Shown: positions 48,425 through 58,829 of the stretch, piece by piece | Layout of the letters: each line of letters opens with the position of its first letter | How positions within the stretch are numbered: position 1 is the first letter of the stretch | DNA from: Myxococcales bacterium | GTDB lineage: Bacteria; Myxococcota; Myxococcia; Myxococcales; Anaeromyxobacteraceae | Assembly: GCA_021806645.1 (NCBI GenBank) | Contig: JAJZQX010000017.1 | Coordinates: forward strand, 1-64,000 | Direction: 5' to 3' | Length of the DNA stretch: 64,000 nt | Program-made: the position numbers and the translations under genes | The notes under the pieces: model-generated | Database searches by the model: none | The model's input: the letters and a program-made list of their open reading frames with translations, nothing else | Told to the model about the DNA's origin: nothing

Positions 48425-48653
48425 GAATCGTCGCTGTGGATGACCCGTGGATCACGCCCGGGACGGCCTGGGGACGGACCGTGGCTGGTCGTTGACACCT
48501 CGATCGGACGCACGCTACACAAGTCGGACCCGCAATGATCGGCCCGGTTTTCCAGGACTGAATCACCCGTCATTCCGCAGGCTCGACTCACTTGTCCACA
48601 TCGATCCTCCCCCTGCTACTACGGCTGGATCAAAGAAGAAGAGAGTCTCCCAC
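48425..48653. other. oriC: Candidate oriC between dnaA and dnaN
   Basis: 229 bases with no gene. DnaA-box-like 9-mers: TGTGGATGA at 48435-48443 (one mismatch to TGTGGATAA), CGTGGATCA at 48446-48454 (weaker) and TTGTCCACA at 48592-48600 (a known strong variant). The dnaA-dnaN gap is a usual oriC position. The AT-rich unwinding element is not obvious. Confidence 0.5.
48492..48521 (+). promoter_or_regulatory. Candidate dnaN promoter
   Basis: TTGACA at 48492-48497, 18-nt spacer, TACACA at 48516-48521, about 130 nt before dnaN. The -35 is perfect; the -10 is moderate. It would let dnaN-recF be expressed separately from dnaA. Confidence 0.4.
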
Positions 48654-49781
48654 ATGGAACTGAAGATCGGATCCCAGGAACTCGCCCGGGCTCTCGGCCG
48701 CTCGCAGGGCATCGTCGAGCGCAAGTCCACCATGCCGATCCTCTCCCACGTCCTGCTCGAGGCCAGCAACGGCAACCAGCTCCAGCTCTCGGCCACCGAC
48801 CTCGACCTCTCGGTCACCTCGCAGCACGCCTGCGAGGTCGCCAAGGAAGGCGGGCTGGCGGTCTCCGCGAAGCACCTCTACGAGATCGTCCGTGCGCTCC
48901 CCGAGCAGACCGTCACACTGAAGCGGGCCGCCAACAACTACCTCGAGGTGAGGAGCGGACCATCCGAGTTCCGCATCGTCGGTCTCCCGGCCGAGGACTT
49001 CCCGGCGCTGCCCCGCTTCGAGAACCTCAACTTCGTCGAGATCGACCCGAAGTCGCTGCTCGACCAGATCGATCGGACCTTCTTTGCCGCCTCCAACGAC
49101 GAGACCCGCTACAACCTGAACGGCGTCTTCTTCGAGCCGCAGGGCCCGCTGCTGCGCCTGGTGGCCACCGACGGCCACCGCCTGGCCGTCTCGGAGCGGC
49201 CGCTGGCGGGGGACTTCGGCCTCAAGAAGGGCGTCATCCTGCCGAAGAAGGGGCTCCAGGAGCTTCGCAAGCTGCTCACCGAGGCCGCCGATTCGGCCGA
49301 GGAGAAGCCGGTGGCCCAGCTCGGCTTCGCCGAGAACTCGGCCGTCTTCCGCCGCTCCGGCGTCAGCCTGGTGATGCGGCTCATCGAGGGGCTCTTCCCG
49401 GACTACAAGCAGGTGATCCCGAAGCCGGGCGAGAAGATCGTCACGCTGGGGCGCCTGCGCTTCCTGGAGACGCTGCGGCGGGTCTCGCTGCTCTCGTCCG
49501 ACAAGTCGCACGCCGTCAAGCTGGAGCTCTCGGCCGGCACGCTGCGCGTCCTCTCGCAGAACCCTGATCTCGGCGACGCCCGCGAGGACGTGCCGGTGGA
49601 GTACGCCGGCGACCCGCTCAAGATCGGCTTCAACTCGCGCTACCTCACCGACGTGGTGGCCGCGCTCAAGGCCGATGACGTCCGGCTCGAGCTGGCCGAT
49701 GACCTCTCGCCCGGCGTGCTGAAGGGCGCCGGGGAGCCCGACGCCGGCTACACGGCCGTCGTGATGCCCATGCGGATCTGA
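48654..49781 (+). CDS. dnaN: DNA polymerase III sliding clamp (beta subunit)
   Basis: 375 residues from ATG 48654 (MELKIGSQELARALG). Three similar clamp domains are visible ('IVERKSTMPILSHVLLEAS', 'RLVATDGHRLAVSERPLAG', 'IGFNSRYLTDVVAALKADDV'). The C terminus 'AVVMPMRI' is the conserved P/M-P-M-R-x ending that forms part of the protein-binding pocket. It follows dnaA in the standard order. Confidence 0.98.
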   Translation: MELKIGSQELARALGRSQGIVERKSTMPILSHVLLEASNGNQLQLSATDLDLSVTSQHACEVAKEGGLAVSAKHLYEIVRALPEQTVTLKRAANNYLEVRSGPSEFRIVGLPAEDFPALPRFENLNFVEIDPKSLLDQIDRTFFAASNDETRYNLNGVFFEPQGPLLRLVATDGHRLAVSERPLAGDFGLKKGVILPKKGLQELRKLLTEAADSAEEKPVAQLGFAENSAVFRRSGVSLVMRLIEGLFPDYKQVIPKPGEKIVTLGRLRFLETLRRVSLLSSDKSHAVKLELSAGTLRVLSQNPDLGDAREDVPVEYAGDPLKIGFNSRYLTDVVAALKADDVRLELADDLSPGVLKGAGEPDAGYTAVVMPMRI

Positions 49782-49795
49782 GCCGGCGCGCCGAC

Positions 49796-50905
49796 GTGCG
49801 GCTCGGCTCGCTCCAGCTCCAGGACTTCCGCAACCTGGTCGAGGTCTCGGTCGAACCCTCGCCCCGGCTCACGGTGCTGCTCGGACCGAACGGGCAGGGG
49901 AAGACCAACCTCCTGGAGGCGGTCTACCTGCTCACCACGCTCCGGCCGCTGCGGGCGCTCCGGCTGGGCGAGTTGATCCGGTTCGGCCAGCCACGCGCCT
50001 CGGTGGGCGCCAGCGTCTGGCGTGGCTCGGTGGAACGGCGGCTCTCGGTCGAGGTCCTGCCCGGGCAGCGCAACGCCCAGCTGGACGGGAAGCCCATCGA
50101 GCGGCTCGACGACTACCTCGATGGCCTGGCCGCGGTCTGCTTCTCGCCCGACGATCTGCAGCTGGTGAAGGGCGGGCCGGAGGGCCGGCGCCGCTTCCTC
50201 GATCGGGCCGCCTTCAACCGCTGGCCGGCGGTGCTCGGCGAGGCGCGGCAGTACGTGCGGGCGCTCCGCGAGCGGAACGCCGCGCTGCGGGCCGGAGACG
50301 CCGCCGTGGAGCAGAGCTTCCGGGATCCGATGGTCCGGGCCGGGGCGCGGCTCCTGCTTCGCCGGCGCGACATCGTGGAGGAGCTCTCCCCCCGGCTGGC
50401 GACCGCCTTCGCCGAGATCTCGGGCCCGGGAGCCCCGCCGGCGGACCTGGCCTACCGGCCCAGCGGTGGGCTCGCAGCCAGCGGGACCGAGGTGGAACTG
50501 GCGGACCGGCTGGCCGCGTTGCTGGAGGCGCGGCTCCGCCGCGACCTCGACCGCGGCTACTCGACCTGCGGGCCGCACATGGACGACCTGCTCCTCGCGC
50601 TCGGCGGCCGAGCGGCGCGCGTCTACGGCAGCCAGGGGCAGCAGCGGGCCTTCGCGCTGGGCTTGCGGATCGCCGAGGTGGAGAACCTGCGCGCCGTGCA
50701 GCACGAGGCGCCGCTCCTGCTCCTCGACGACGTCTCCAGCGAGCTCGACCCGGAGAAGAACGGGTTCCTGCTCGACTACGTCGGAGGGCTGCCGGCGCAG
50801 GCCTTCCTGACCTCGACGGACCGGCGACTGATCGAGCCGCTGGCCGGCGAAGAGACGCTCTTCTTCGCGGTGGCAGCCGGGGCCATCTCGCCGCTCCTTT
50901 CCTGA
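49796..50905 (+). CDS. recF: DNA replication and repair protein RecF
   Basis: 369 residues starting at GTG 49796. SMC-like ATPase: Walker A 'GPNGQGKTNLLEAVYLLT' near 32-49 and Walker B/signature 'PLLLLDDVSSELDPEK' near the C terminus, with the 'QGQQRAFALGLRI' ABC signature. It loads RecA at gaps. It is 14 nt after dnaN, probably in the same transcript. Confidence 0.95.
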   Translation: MRLGSLQLQDFRNLVEVSVEPSPRLTVLLGPNGQGKTNLLEAVYLLTTLRPLRALRLGELIRFGQPRASVGASVWRGSVERRLSVEVLPGQRNAQLDGKPIERLDDYLDGLAAVCFSPDDLQLVKGGPEGRRRFLDRAAFNRWPAVLGEARQYVRALRERNAALRAGDAAVEQSFRDPMVRAGARLLLRRRDIVEELSPRLATAFAEISGPGAPPADLAYRPSGGLAASGTEVELADRLAALLEARLRRDLDRGYSTCGPHMDDLLLALGGRAARVYGSQGQQRAFALGLRIAEVENLRAVQHEAPLLLLDDVSSELDPEKNGFLLDYVGGLPAQAFLTSTDRRLIEPLAGEETLFFAVAAGAISPLLS

Positions 50906-50938
50906 GCCGATCCGGCCCCTTGACACCCGGTTTCCACG

Positions 50939-50964
50939 TTGCTGGCGGGGCCCACCTCTGATAT

Positions 50965-50967
<3 letters not shown>
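50939..50967 (+). promoter_or_regulatory. Candidate gyrB promoter
   Basis: TTGCTG (50939-50944), 17-nt spacer, TATATG (50962-50967) in the only AT-rich patch of the recF-gyrB gap. A TTGACA at 50920-50925 lies upstream but has no partner at the right distance. The start site would be near 50974. Confidence 0.4.
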
Positions 50968-53480
<2,513 letters not shown>

Positions 53481-53508
53481 GTCGAGCCGCCCCCGGACAG
53501 GAGCACGC

Positions 53509-54504
53509 ATGCCCCGCACCGCCATCGCCGCCATCGGCACCTGTGTCCCCGAACGCGTCGTCACCAACGACGAGCTGAGCCGCCTCATGGAGACCTCCGA
53601 CGCCTGGATCCGGGAGCGGACCGGCATCGAGGAGCGACACTGGGTCGGGGAGGAGACCGGGAACTCGGATCTCGCGCTGGCCGCGACGAACCAGGCGCTC
53701 GACCGGGCCGGCTGGAAGGCGACCGACATCGAGGCCATCGTCTACGCCTCGCTCTCGCCGGACTTCATGTTCCCGGGCGACGGCTGCTACCTCAACGCCA
53801 AGCTCGGGATCCCCGGTGTCCCGGCGCTCGACATCCGCAACCAGTGCTCGGGCTTCGTCTACGGACTCTCGGTGGCCGACGCCTGGATCCGCGGCGGCAG
53901 CTACCGGCGCGTCCTGCTGGTCGGCTCCGAGGTCCACTCCACCGGGCTCGACCTCACCACGCGCGGCCGCGACGTCTCGGTCATCTTCGGTGACGGGGCC
54001 GGCGCGGCGCTGCTGGAGGCCACCGACGAGCCCGGCCGCGGCGTCCTCTCCTGCGAGCTGCACGCCGACGGCCGCCACGCCAAGGAGCTCTCCACCGACG
54101 CCCCCGGCTCCAGGTACCACCCGCGCCTGCAGCCGCGCATGCTCGAGGACGGCTCCGCCTTCGCGCACATGGAGGGTCAGAAGGTCTTCAAGCACGCCAT
54201 CTCCAGGATGCCGGAGGTGGTGCGCTCGGTGCTCGACGAGAACGGGCTCAAGACCACCGACCTGAAGCTGCTCATCCCGCACCAGGCCAACCTGCGCATC
54301 AGCCAGATGGTGCAGCGGTCGCTGGAGCTGCGCGACGACCAGGTCTTCAACAACATCATGAAGTACGGCAACACCACCGCGGCCTCGATCCCCATCTGCC
54401 TCGCCGAGGCGGTGGAGGCGCGCGGCGTCAAGCGCGGCGACCTCATCTGCCTGGCGGCCTTCGGAGCCGGGTTCACCTGGGGGGCGGCGCTGCTCCGCTG
54501 GTAG
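53509..54504 (+). CDS. fabH: Beta-ketoacyl-ACP synthase III-like protein
   Basis: 331 residues. FabH starts fatty acid synthesis by joining acetyl-CoA and malonyl-ACP. The catalytic triad is visible: Cys in 'IRNQCSGFVYGL', His in 'LIPHQANLRI' and Asn in 'YGNTTAASIP'. The N-terminal 'GTCVPERVVTNDELS' and 'IRERTGIEERHW' are typical. Ketoacyl synthases of this group also act in branched-chain or secondary lipids, so fabH is the most likely rather than the only role. It starts 28 nt after gyrB. Confidence 0.9.
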   Translation: MPRTAIAAIGTCVPERVVTNDELSRLMETSDAWIRERTGIEERHWVGEETGNSDLALAATNQALDRAGWKATDIEAIVYASLSPDFMFPGDGCYLNAKLGIPGVPALDIRNQCSGFVYGLSVADAWIRGGSYRRVLLVGSEVHSTGLDLTTRGRDVSVIFGDGAGAALLEATDEPGRGVLSCELHADGRHAKELSTDAPGSRYHPRLQPRMLEDGSAFAHMEGQKVFKHAISRMPEVVRSVLDENGLKTTDLKLLIPHQANLRISQMVQRSLELRDDQVFNNIMKYGNTTAASIPICLAEAVEARGVKRGDLICLAAFGAGFTWGAALLRW

Positions 54505-54538
54505 CGGGCGGCACGCCCGGCTGATACACGGGGGATCT

Positions 54539-54609
54539 TGAGGCGTCGTCCAACGGCAGGACTGCGGACTTTGGATCCGCGTATGAAGGTTCGAATCCTT
54601 CCGCCTCAG
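54539..54609 (+). tRNA. tRNA-Gln (UUG)
   Basis: 71-nt cloverleaf. The acceptor TGAGGCG pairs with CGCCTCA; the discriminator base is G and CCA is not encoded. The anticodon stem GCGGA/TCCGC encloses loop CTTTGGA, so the anticodon is TTG, reading CAA/CAG. The T arm has GAAGG-TTCGAAT-CCTTC. It sits 34 nt after fabH and may be co-transcribed with it. Confidence 0.95.
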
Positions 54610-54673
54610 CACCACCACCGGGCCGCCGGGGCGCGCTCCGCATGACGCTGGCCGGCCGGACCGGAGGATCCTG

Positions 54674-55462
54674 GTGATCCGGCTCTGCCAGCGCCCGGGC
54701 GCCTCCTGCGGCGCCTGCTGCGGGCTCTACAACTCGCGCGACCACGGCCGGGAGGCGGTGCGGGCGGAGCTGACCCGCCGCACTCGCGAGCTGCGCCGCG
54801 TGGAGCGGACCCTGCCGGCCTTCCGCGAGGCGGCGGCGAGGCTGGCGGCCGCCGGCCCCGCGCCGCTCTTCCCCACCGTCCGGATCTGCCCACTGCTCGG
54901 CTTCCTCGACGAGGCCGAGACCCGCATCGGCTGCCTGGCCCACCCGCTGGTGACCGGCGGCCCCGACCTGCGCGACGCCGGCGCCTACGACGTCACCACC
55001 TGCGAGTCGTTCCTCTGCCCGAGCCACGCCTGGCTCGACGACGAGGAGGCCTCGCTCACCGAGCTGGCCAGCGGCGACTTCCACCTCTACGGGCTGGTGG
55101 TGACCGACGTCCCCTTCCTGCGCGCCGCGCTCGGCGCGGTGGCGGCGCGGACCGGGGCGCGGGTGGAGCGGCGCCACCTCGAGCAGGCCCCGTTCCGCGA
55201 GGCGCTGCGGCGGCTCCTGGCGCTCAAGGAGGAGCTGGAGCCGGGGTCGGAGGGGCTCTTCGGGGCCTTCCGGCCCGGGCGCGACGGCGAGCCGGTGCCG
55301 CGCCGGATCGACTACCAGGCCATCGACCGCTCCACGTCGCCGTACGACCAGATCCTCACCTGCGTGGGGGCCGATCCGCGCAGCGGCAACGACCTCGACC
55401 TGCTCGAGGAGGAGGTCCGGGTCCGGCTCGACGGCTGCGCGGCGGCCATGCGGACCTGGTAG
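54674..55462 (+). CDS. Cys-rich protein, possibly YkgJ-like, function unknown
   Basis: 262 residues from GTG 54674 with GGAGG 6 nt upstream. The N-terminal half carries cysteines in pairs: 'LCQRPGASCGACCGLYN', 'RICPLLGFLDEAETRIGCLAHP' and 'CESFLCPSHAWLD'. The CxxCC and spaced Cys/His arrangement suggests a metal or Fe-S site like that of YkgJ-type proteins. The C-terminal half is helical and acidic. No signal peptide is visible. No reaction is assigned. Confidence 0.65.
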   Translation: MIRLCQRPGASCGACCGLYNSRDHGREAVRAELTRRTRELRRVERTLPAFREAAARLAAAGPAPLFPTVRICPLLGFLDEAETRIGCLAHPLVTGGPDLRDAGAYDVTTCESFLCPSHAWLDDEEASLTELASGDFHLYGLVVTDVPFLRAALGAVAARTGARVERRHLEQAPFREALRRLLALKEELEPGSEGLFGAFRPGRDGEPVPRRIDYQAIDRSTSPYDQILTCVGADPRSGNDLDLLEEEVRVRLDGCAAAMRTW

Positions 55463-55480
55463 GTAGGCACGTATCCCGGG

Positions 55481-56200
55481 TCAACTGTCCTTCGAGCGGA
55501 GCCGGTACCGCGCCCCCCGGGTCGTCCCGCTCTGCCGCAGGAAGGAGGCGGTGGACAGGTCGCGGGTGGCCTGGCGTCGGGAGGCGCGCCCGCGCAGCGC
55601 CTCCAGGTAGTCTCGCAGGGCGAGGCCACCCGGCCGCCCGGCCAGGCGCCGCAGCAGGTTCATGCGCTCCTGGCGGGCCAGCGTGCCGTGCACGCCACCA
55701 CCCAGCTCCTTGGCCAGCGGCTCCTCGCGAGAGAACCACCCCCAGCGCGTGTACTCGGCCAGGGACTCCTCCACGTCGCGCCGGGCCAGCTCTCCGGCGA
55801 AGGCGCGCGTGCCGAGGAAGAAGCGCTCGCCGCCGGCCGGCGCGACCCGGGAGAGGACGAAGGCGGCCACCTCGTCGAGCTCGCTGGAGCGCGCCGCCCG
55901 CCGCGAGAACTCGAAGGCGACCGCCAGCGCCGAGGGCCAGCGCGACCGCGCCAGCACCCGGCGGAGCCGCAGCGGGTCGAGCCGGTCGTAGCCTCTAGCC
56001 AGGAACTCGACCAGCACCCAGAGCAGGCGGGGGTCCTGGCGAGCGGCCTGCGACGCCAGCACCACCAGCTCCTCGGGAGACGGCTTCCCGAAGCGCCAGG
56101 AGACCGGCCGGCCCTCGGCGCGGGCACCCAGCGCGGCCAGCTCGAGGTAGAGCCGCGGCAGCTCGCGCTCCTGGAGCGGCAGGAGGCCGAAGTCGATCAC
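55481..56200 (-). CDS. Winged-helix protein paired with a nucleotidyltransferase
   Basis: 239 residues from GTG 56200 in a GTGA overlap with the nucleotidyltransferase stop. The first 180 residues are helical with many Leu/Arg/Glu ('RLYLELAALGARAEG', 'LVVLASQAARQDPRLLWVLVE'). The last 60 look like a winged helix-turn-helix: 'LALRDYLEALRGRASRRQATRDLS', 'FLRQSGTTRGARYRLR'. Tight coupling and DNA-binding tail are reminiscent of antitoxins in nucleotidyltransferase toxin pairs, but the family is not recognised. Confidence 0.65.
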   Translation of the reverse strand: MIDFGLLPLQERELPRLYLELAALGARAEGRPVSWRFGKPSPEELVVLASQAARQDPRLLWVLVEFLARGYDRLDPLRLRRVLARSRWPSALAVAFEFSRRAARSSELDEVAAFVLSRVAPAGGERFFLGTRAFAGELARRDVEESLAEYTRWGWFSREEPLAKELGGGVHGTLARQERMNLLRRLAGRPGGLALRDYLEALRGRASRRQATRDLSTASFLRQSGTTRGARYRLRSKDS

Positions 56201-56730
56201 GCCCCCTCCCGGATGTCGTCGAGGAAGTCGGCGGCGTCGGCCGCCCCGCGCACGCCCCTGGCGGCCAGCTCCTCGAGGCGCCGCTCCACCAGCGACAGGT
56301 CGGGCTGGCGCCGCAGCAGGGCCCGGGCGTGACCGACGTCCTTCTCGCGGCCGGCGAAGCACTTCATCACCAGGAGGTCCTCGACGCCCAGTGCCGTCAC
56401 CCGCAGCCGCTCCCCGGCGAAGAGCGGCCGCAGCCGGCTGCCGTAGTCGGTCGGCAGGACGTGGGCGAAGGTCTCGAAGTGGGGGTTGAGCCAGTCCGAG
56501 GCCAGGCCAACCGCGCGGGCCACCTCCCGGATCTGCTCGGCCAGGTCGTCGAGGCTCCCGGACACGGGGTAGGCATCCACGTCGGTGGTCCGGACCGGGA
56601 GCCCGTAGGCCAGCATCATGGCCGTCCCGCCGCCGACCACCAGCGTGACCGGCCGTGGCAGCAGCGCGTCCAGGGCCCGGAAGGCCCGGCCGAGGATGGC
56701 GGCGTCGAGCGGTGGGCGCGGGCGGATCAT
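56197..56730 (-). CDS. Nucleotidyltransferase-like protein (DUF6036/AbiEii-like fold)
   Basis: 177 residues. The nucleotidyltransferase motif is 'VVGGGTAMMLAYGLPVRTTD' followed by 'VDAYPVSG': a GG pair, then Asp-Val-Asp as the metal-binding acids. 'LGVEDLLVMKCFAGREKDV' matches the later conserved segment of AbiEii/DUF6036-type proteins (K and D). It has no fused antitoxin domain. It is the first gene of a two-gene operon with a strong promoter. It could be a toxin-like or tRNA-modifying NTase; the substrate is not known. Confidence 0.7.
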   Translation of the reverse strand: MIRPRPPLDAAILGRAFRALDALLPRPVTLVVGGGTAMMLAYGLPVRTTDVDAYPVSGSLDDLAEQIREVARAVGLASDWLNPHFETFAHVLPTDYGSRLRPLFAGERLRVTALGVEDLLVMKCFAGREKDVGHARALLRRQPDLSLVERRLEELAARGVRGAADAADFLDDIREGA

Positions 56731-56740
56731 TCAAGCCGCG

Positions 56741-56769
56741 ATTATACTCCCAGGCATTCGAGGCGCAAT
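56741..56769 (-). promoter_or_regulatory. Promoter of the nucleotidyltransferase pair, nearly leaderless
   Basis: A perfect TATAAT (minus strand 56746-56741) with TTGCGC 16 nt upstream (about 56768-56763). Only 10 nt separate the -10 from the ATG at 56730, so transcription should start within a few bases of the start codon. No ribosome site is present in that gap. Confidence 0.6.
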
Positions 56770-56802
56770 ACGTCGTCCTGGCGCACCCGGGCCCGGCCGG
56801 CG

Positions 56803-58779
56803 TCACCCGGCCGCGGGCGGGTCCCGCTTCGGCAGCCCCAGCGCCACGATCTCGGCGAGGTCCATCGCCTTCATGGTCTCCTCGCGGCTCAGCTCGTTTA
56901 TGCCGTCCTTCACCATGGTTAGGCAGAACGGGCAGCCGGTGGCCACCACGCCCCCGGCGACGCCGAGAGTCTCGGCCGCCTCGGTGACCCGGTTCTGGTT
57001 GATGCGGGTGCCGAGGTGCTCCTCCAGCCACATCCGGCCACCGCCGGCGCCGCAGCAGAAGCCCTGCCTCCCGTTGCGAGGCATCTCCACCGGCGTGACC
57101 CCGGCCGCGGCCAGCGCGGCCCGCGGCGCGTCCACCACCCCGTTCCAGCGGGCCAGGTAGCAGGGGTCGTGGTAGGTGACCGCGGTGCCGGCCAGCCCCT
57201 CGGCCTTGCCGGGGGTGAGCCGGCCGTCGGCCACCAGCCTGGCGATCAGCTCGGCGTGGTGGACCACCTCGTAGCGGCCGCCGAAGTCGGGCAGCTCGTT
57301 CTTGATGGTGTTGAGGCAGTGCGGGCACTGCACCAGGATCTTCTTCACGCCGTGGCCGTTGAGGGTCTCGGTGAGCGCGGTGGCCTGCAGCTGGAAGAGG
57401 TACTCGTTGCCGAGCCGGCGCGCCGCGTCGCCGGTGCAGGTCTCCTCCTCGCCGAGGATGGCGAAGGAGACCTTGGCCTCGCGCAGGATCTGGACGATGG
57501 CGCGGGAGACCTTCTTCTGGCGGTCGTCGAAGGCGCCGGCGCAGCCGACGAAGAAGAGGTACTCGTACTCACCGCCGTCGGCCGCCCGCGGGATGGCGAG
57601 ATCCTCGCACCACTCGGCCCGCTTGTTCGAGCCGATGCCCCACGGGTTCCCCTGGGTCTCGATCCCCTTGAAGACGCGAGCCGCCTCGTCGGGGAAGACC
57701 GAGTCCACCTGCACCGCCTGGCGCCGGATGTCGATGAGGCGCGGCACGTTCTCGATGAAGACCGGGCAGGCGGTCTCGCACCAGCCGCAGGTGGTGCAGG
57801 CCCAGGCCGTCTCCGGCGCCACCGCCTCGGTGATGGGCGGCAGCCTGGCGGCGATCGCTTCGCGCGCCGCCGGATCCCGGGCCGCCATGAGCTCGACCAG
57901 CGTCGGGCCGACCTGGCCGAGGTGCTTGCGGATGGCCTTGTTCACGGCCTTGTGGCTGAGCGGCTTGCCGGTGACGTGGGTGGGGCAGTGGGTCTCGCAA
58001 CGCCCGCACTCGGTGCAGCTGTAGACGTCCCAGCCCTCCTTCCAGGAGAGGTCCTTGGCGGTGGCGGTGCCGAAGCGGGCTCCCTCCGACTCGAGGTCGA
58101 GCTTGGCGAGCCGCGCCTCGGGCGGCAGCCGGCGGAAGAAGACGTTGGGCAGCCCGGTGATGACGTGGAAGTGCTTCCCGATGGGCAGGAAGTTGAGGAA
58201 GAGCAGGATGACCACCAGGTGGAGCCAGAAGCTCGCCTGGACGACCAGCCCGGTGGCCCCCGGCGAGAGGCCGAGCCGGCCGGCGTCCTCGTAGAGGATC
58301 TCGGTCACCATCAGCGCGATGATGAAGCCGACCACCAGGGTGCCTTCCCAGGAGGCCGTGACCCGCGCCGGCTTCGTCACCAGGCGCCGCCAGAGGAAGC
58401 CGAGCGCCGCCACCAGCGCGGCCCAGACCACCACGTTCTTGACCAGATCGTAGCCGCGGCCGAGCGCCGAGTCGGGGCCGAGCAGCGGAAGGTGGAAGTC
58501 GGGGGAGAAGCCGACACCGAAGAGGGTGATGGTCCGGAGCGCCAGCACCAGGAAGGCGGCGAAGAGGACCACGTGGAGCACGCCGGCGGTCCGCTCCTCC
58601 GGGTCGACCAGCCGCTTCTGGCCGAAGCCGAAGCGGAGCAACCCGGACAGGCGCTCGCCGGCCCGGTCGCGCCGGTCCTCGCGCCGCAGCGCGAGGAGGG
58701 GGCGCAACCGGACGGCCGCGGAGTAGCTGAAGAGCCCGAGCCCGACGAGGAGCAGGACCGCCGTGACGATTGGGTTCAT
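56803..58779 (-). CDS. Membrane Fe-S oxidoreductase (HdrD/EtfD-like)
   Basis: 658 residues. The N-terminal part has about six membrane helices (residues 1-215) with His residues that could bind haem b ('SFWLHLVVILLFLN'). Then come two 4Fe-4S motifs, 'CTECGRCETHCP' and 'CTTCGWCETACP', and two CCG domains ('HDPCYLARWN', 'FCCGAGGGRMW' and 'CPHCLNTIKNELPDF', 'GCPFCLTMVKDG'). This layout is that of electron-transfer-flavoprotein:menaquinone oxidoreductases and related HdrD-type proteins, which pass electrons to the quinone pool. No etfAB genes are adjacent here. Confidence 0.85.
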   Translation of the reverse strand: MNPIVTAVLLLVGLGLFSYSAAVRLRPLLALRREDRRDRAGERLSGLLRFGFGQKRLVDPEERTAGVLHVVLFAAFLVLALRTITLFGVGFSPDFHLPLLGPDSALGRGYDLVKNVVVWAALVAALGFLWRRLVTKPARVTASWEGTLVVGFIIALMVTEILYEDAGRLGLSPGATGLVVQASFWLHLVVILLFLNFLPIGKHFHVITGLPNVFFRRLPPEARLAKLDLESEGARFGTATAKDLSWKEGWDVYSCTECGRCETHCPTHVTGKPLSHKAVNKAIRKHLGQVGPTLVELMAARDPAAREAIAARLPPITEAVAPETAWACTTCGWCETACPVFIENVPRLIDIRRQAVQVDSVFPDEAARVFKGIETQGNPWGIGSNKRAEWCEDLAIPRAADGGEYEYLFFVGCAGAFDDRQKKVSRAIVQILREAKVSFAILGEEETCTGDAARRLGNEYLFQLQATALTETLNGHGVKKILVQCPHCLNTIKNELPDFGGRYEVVHHAELIARLVADGRLTPGKAEGLAGTAVTYHDPCYLARWNGVVDAPRAALAAAGVTPVEMPRNGRQGFCCGAGGGRMWLEEHLGTRINQNRVTEAAETLGVAGGVVATGCPFCLTMVKDGINELSREETMKAMDLAEIVALGLPKRDPPAAG

Positions 58780-58829
58780 GCGGCGGACGCTAGCACGACG
58801 CGATGCGCCGTTGACTTGCGAATCGAGCG

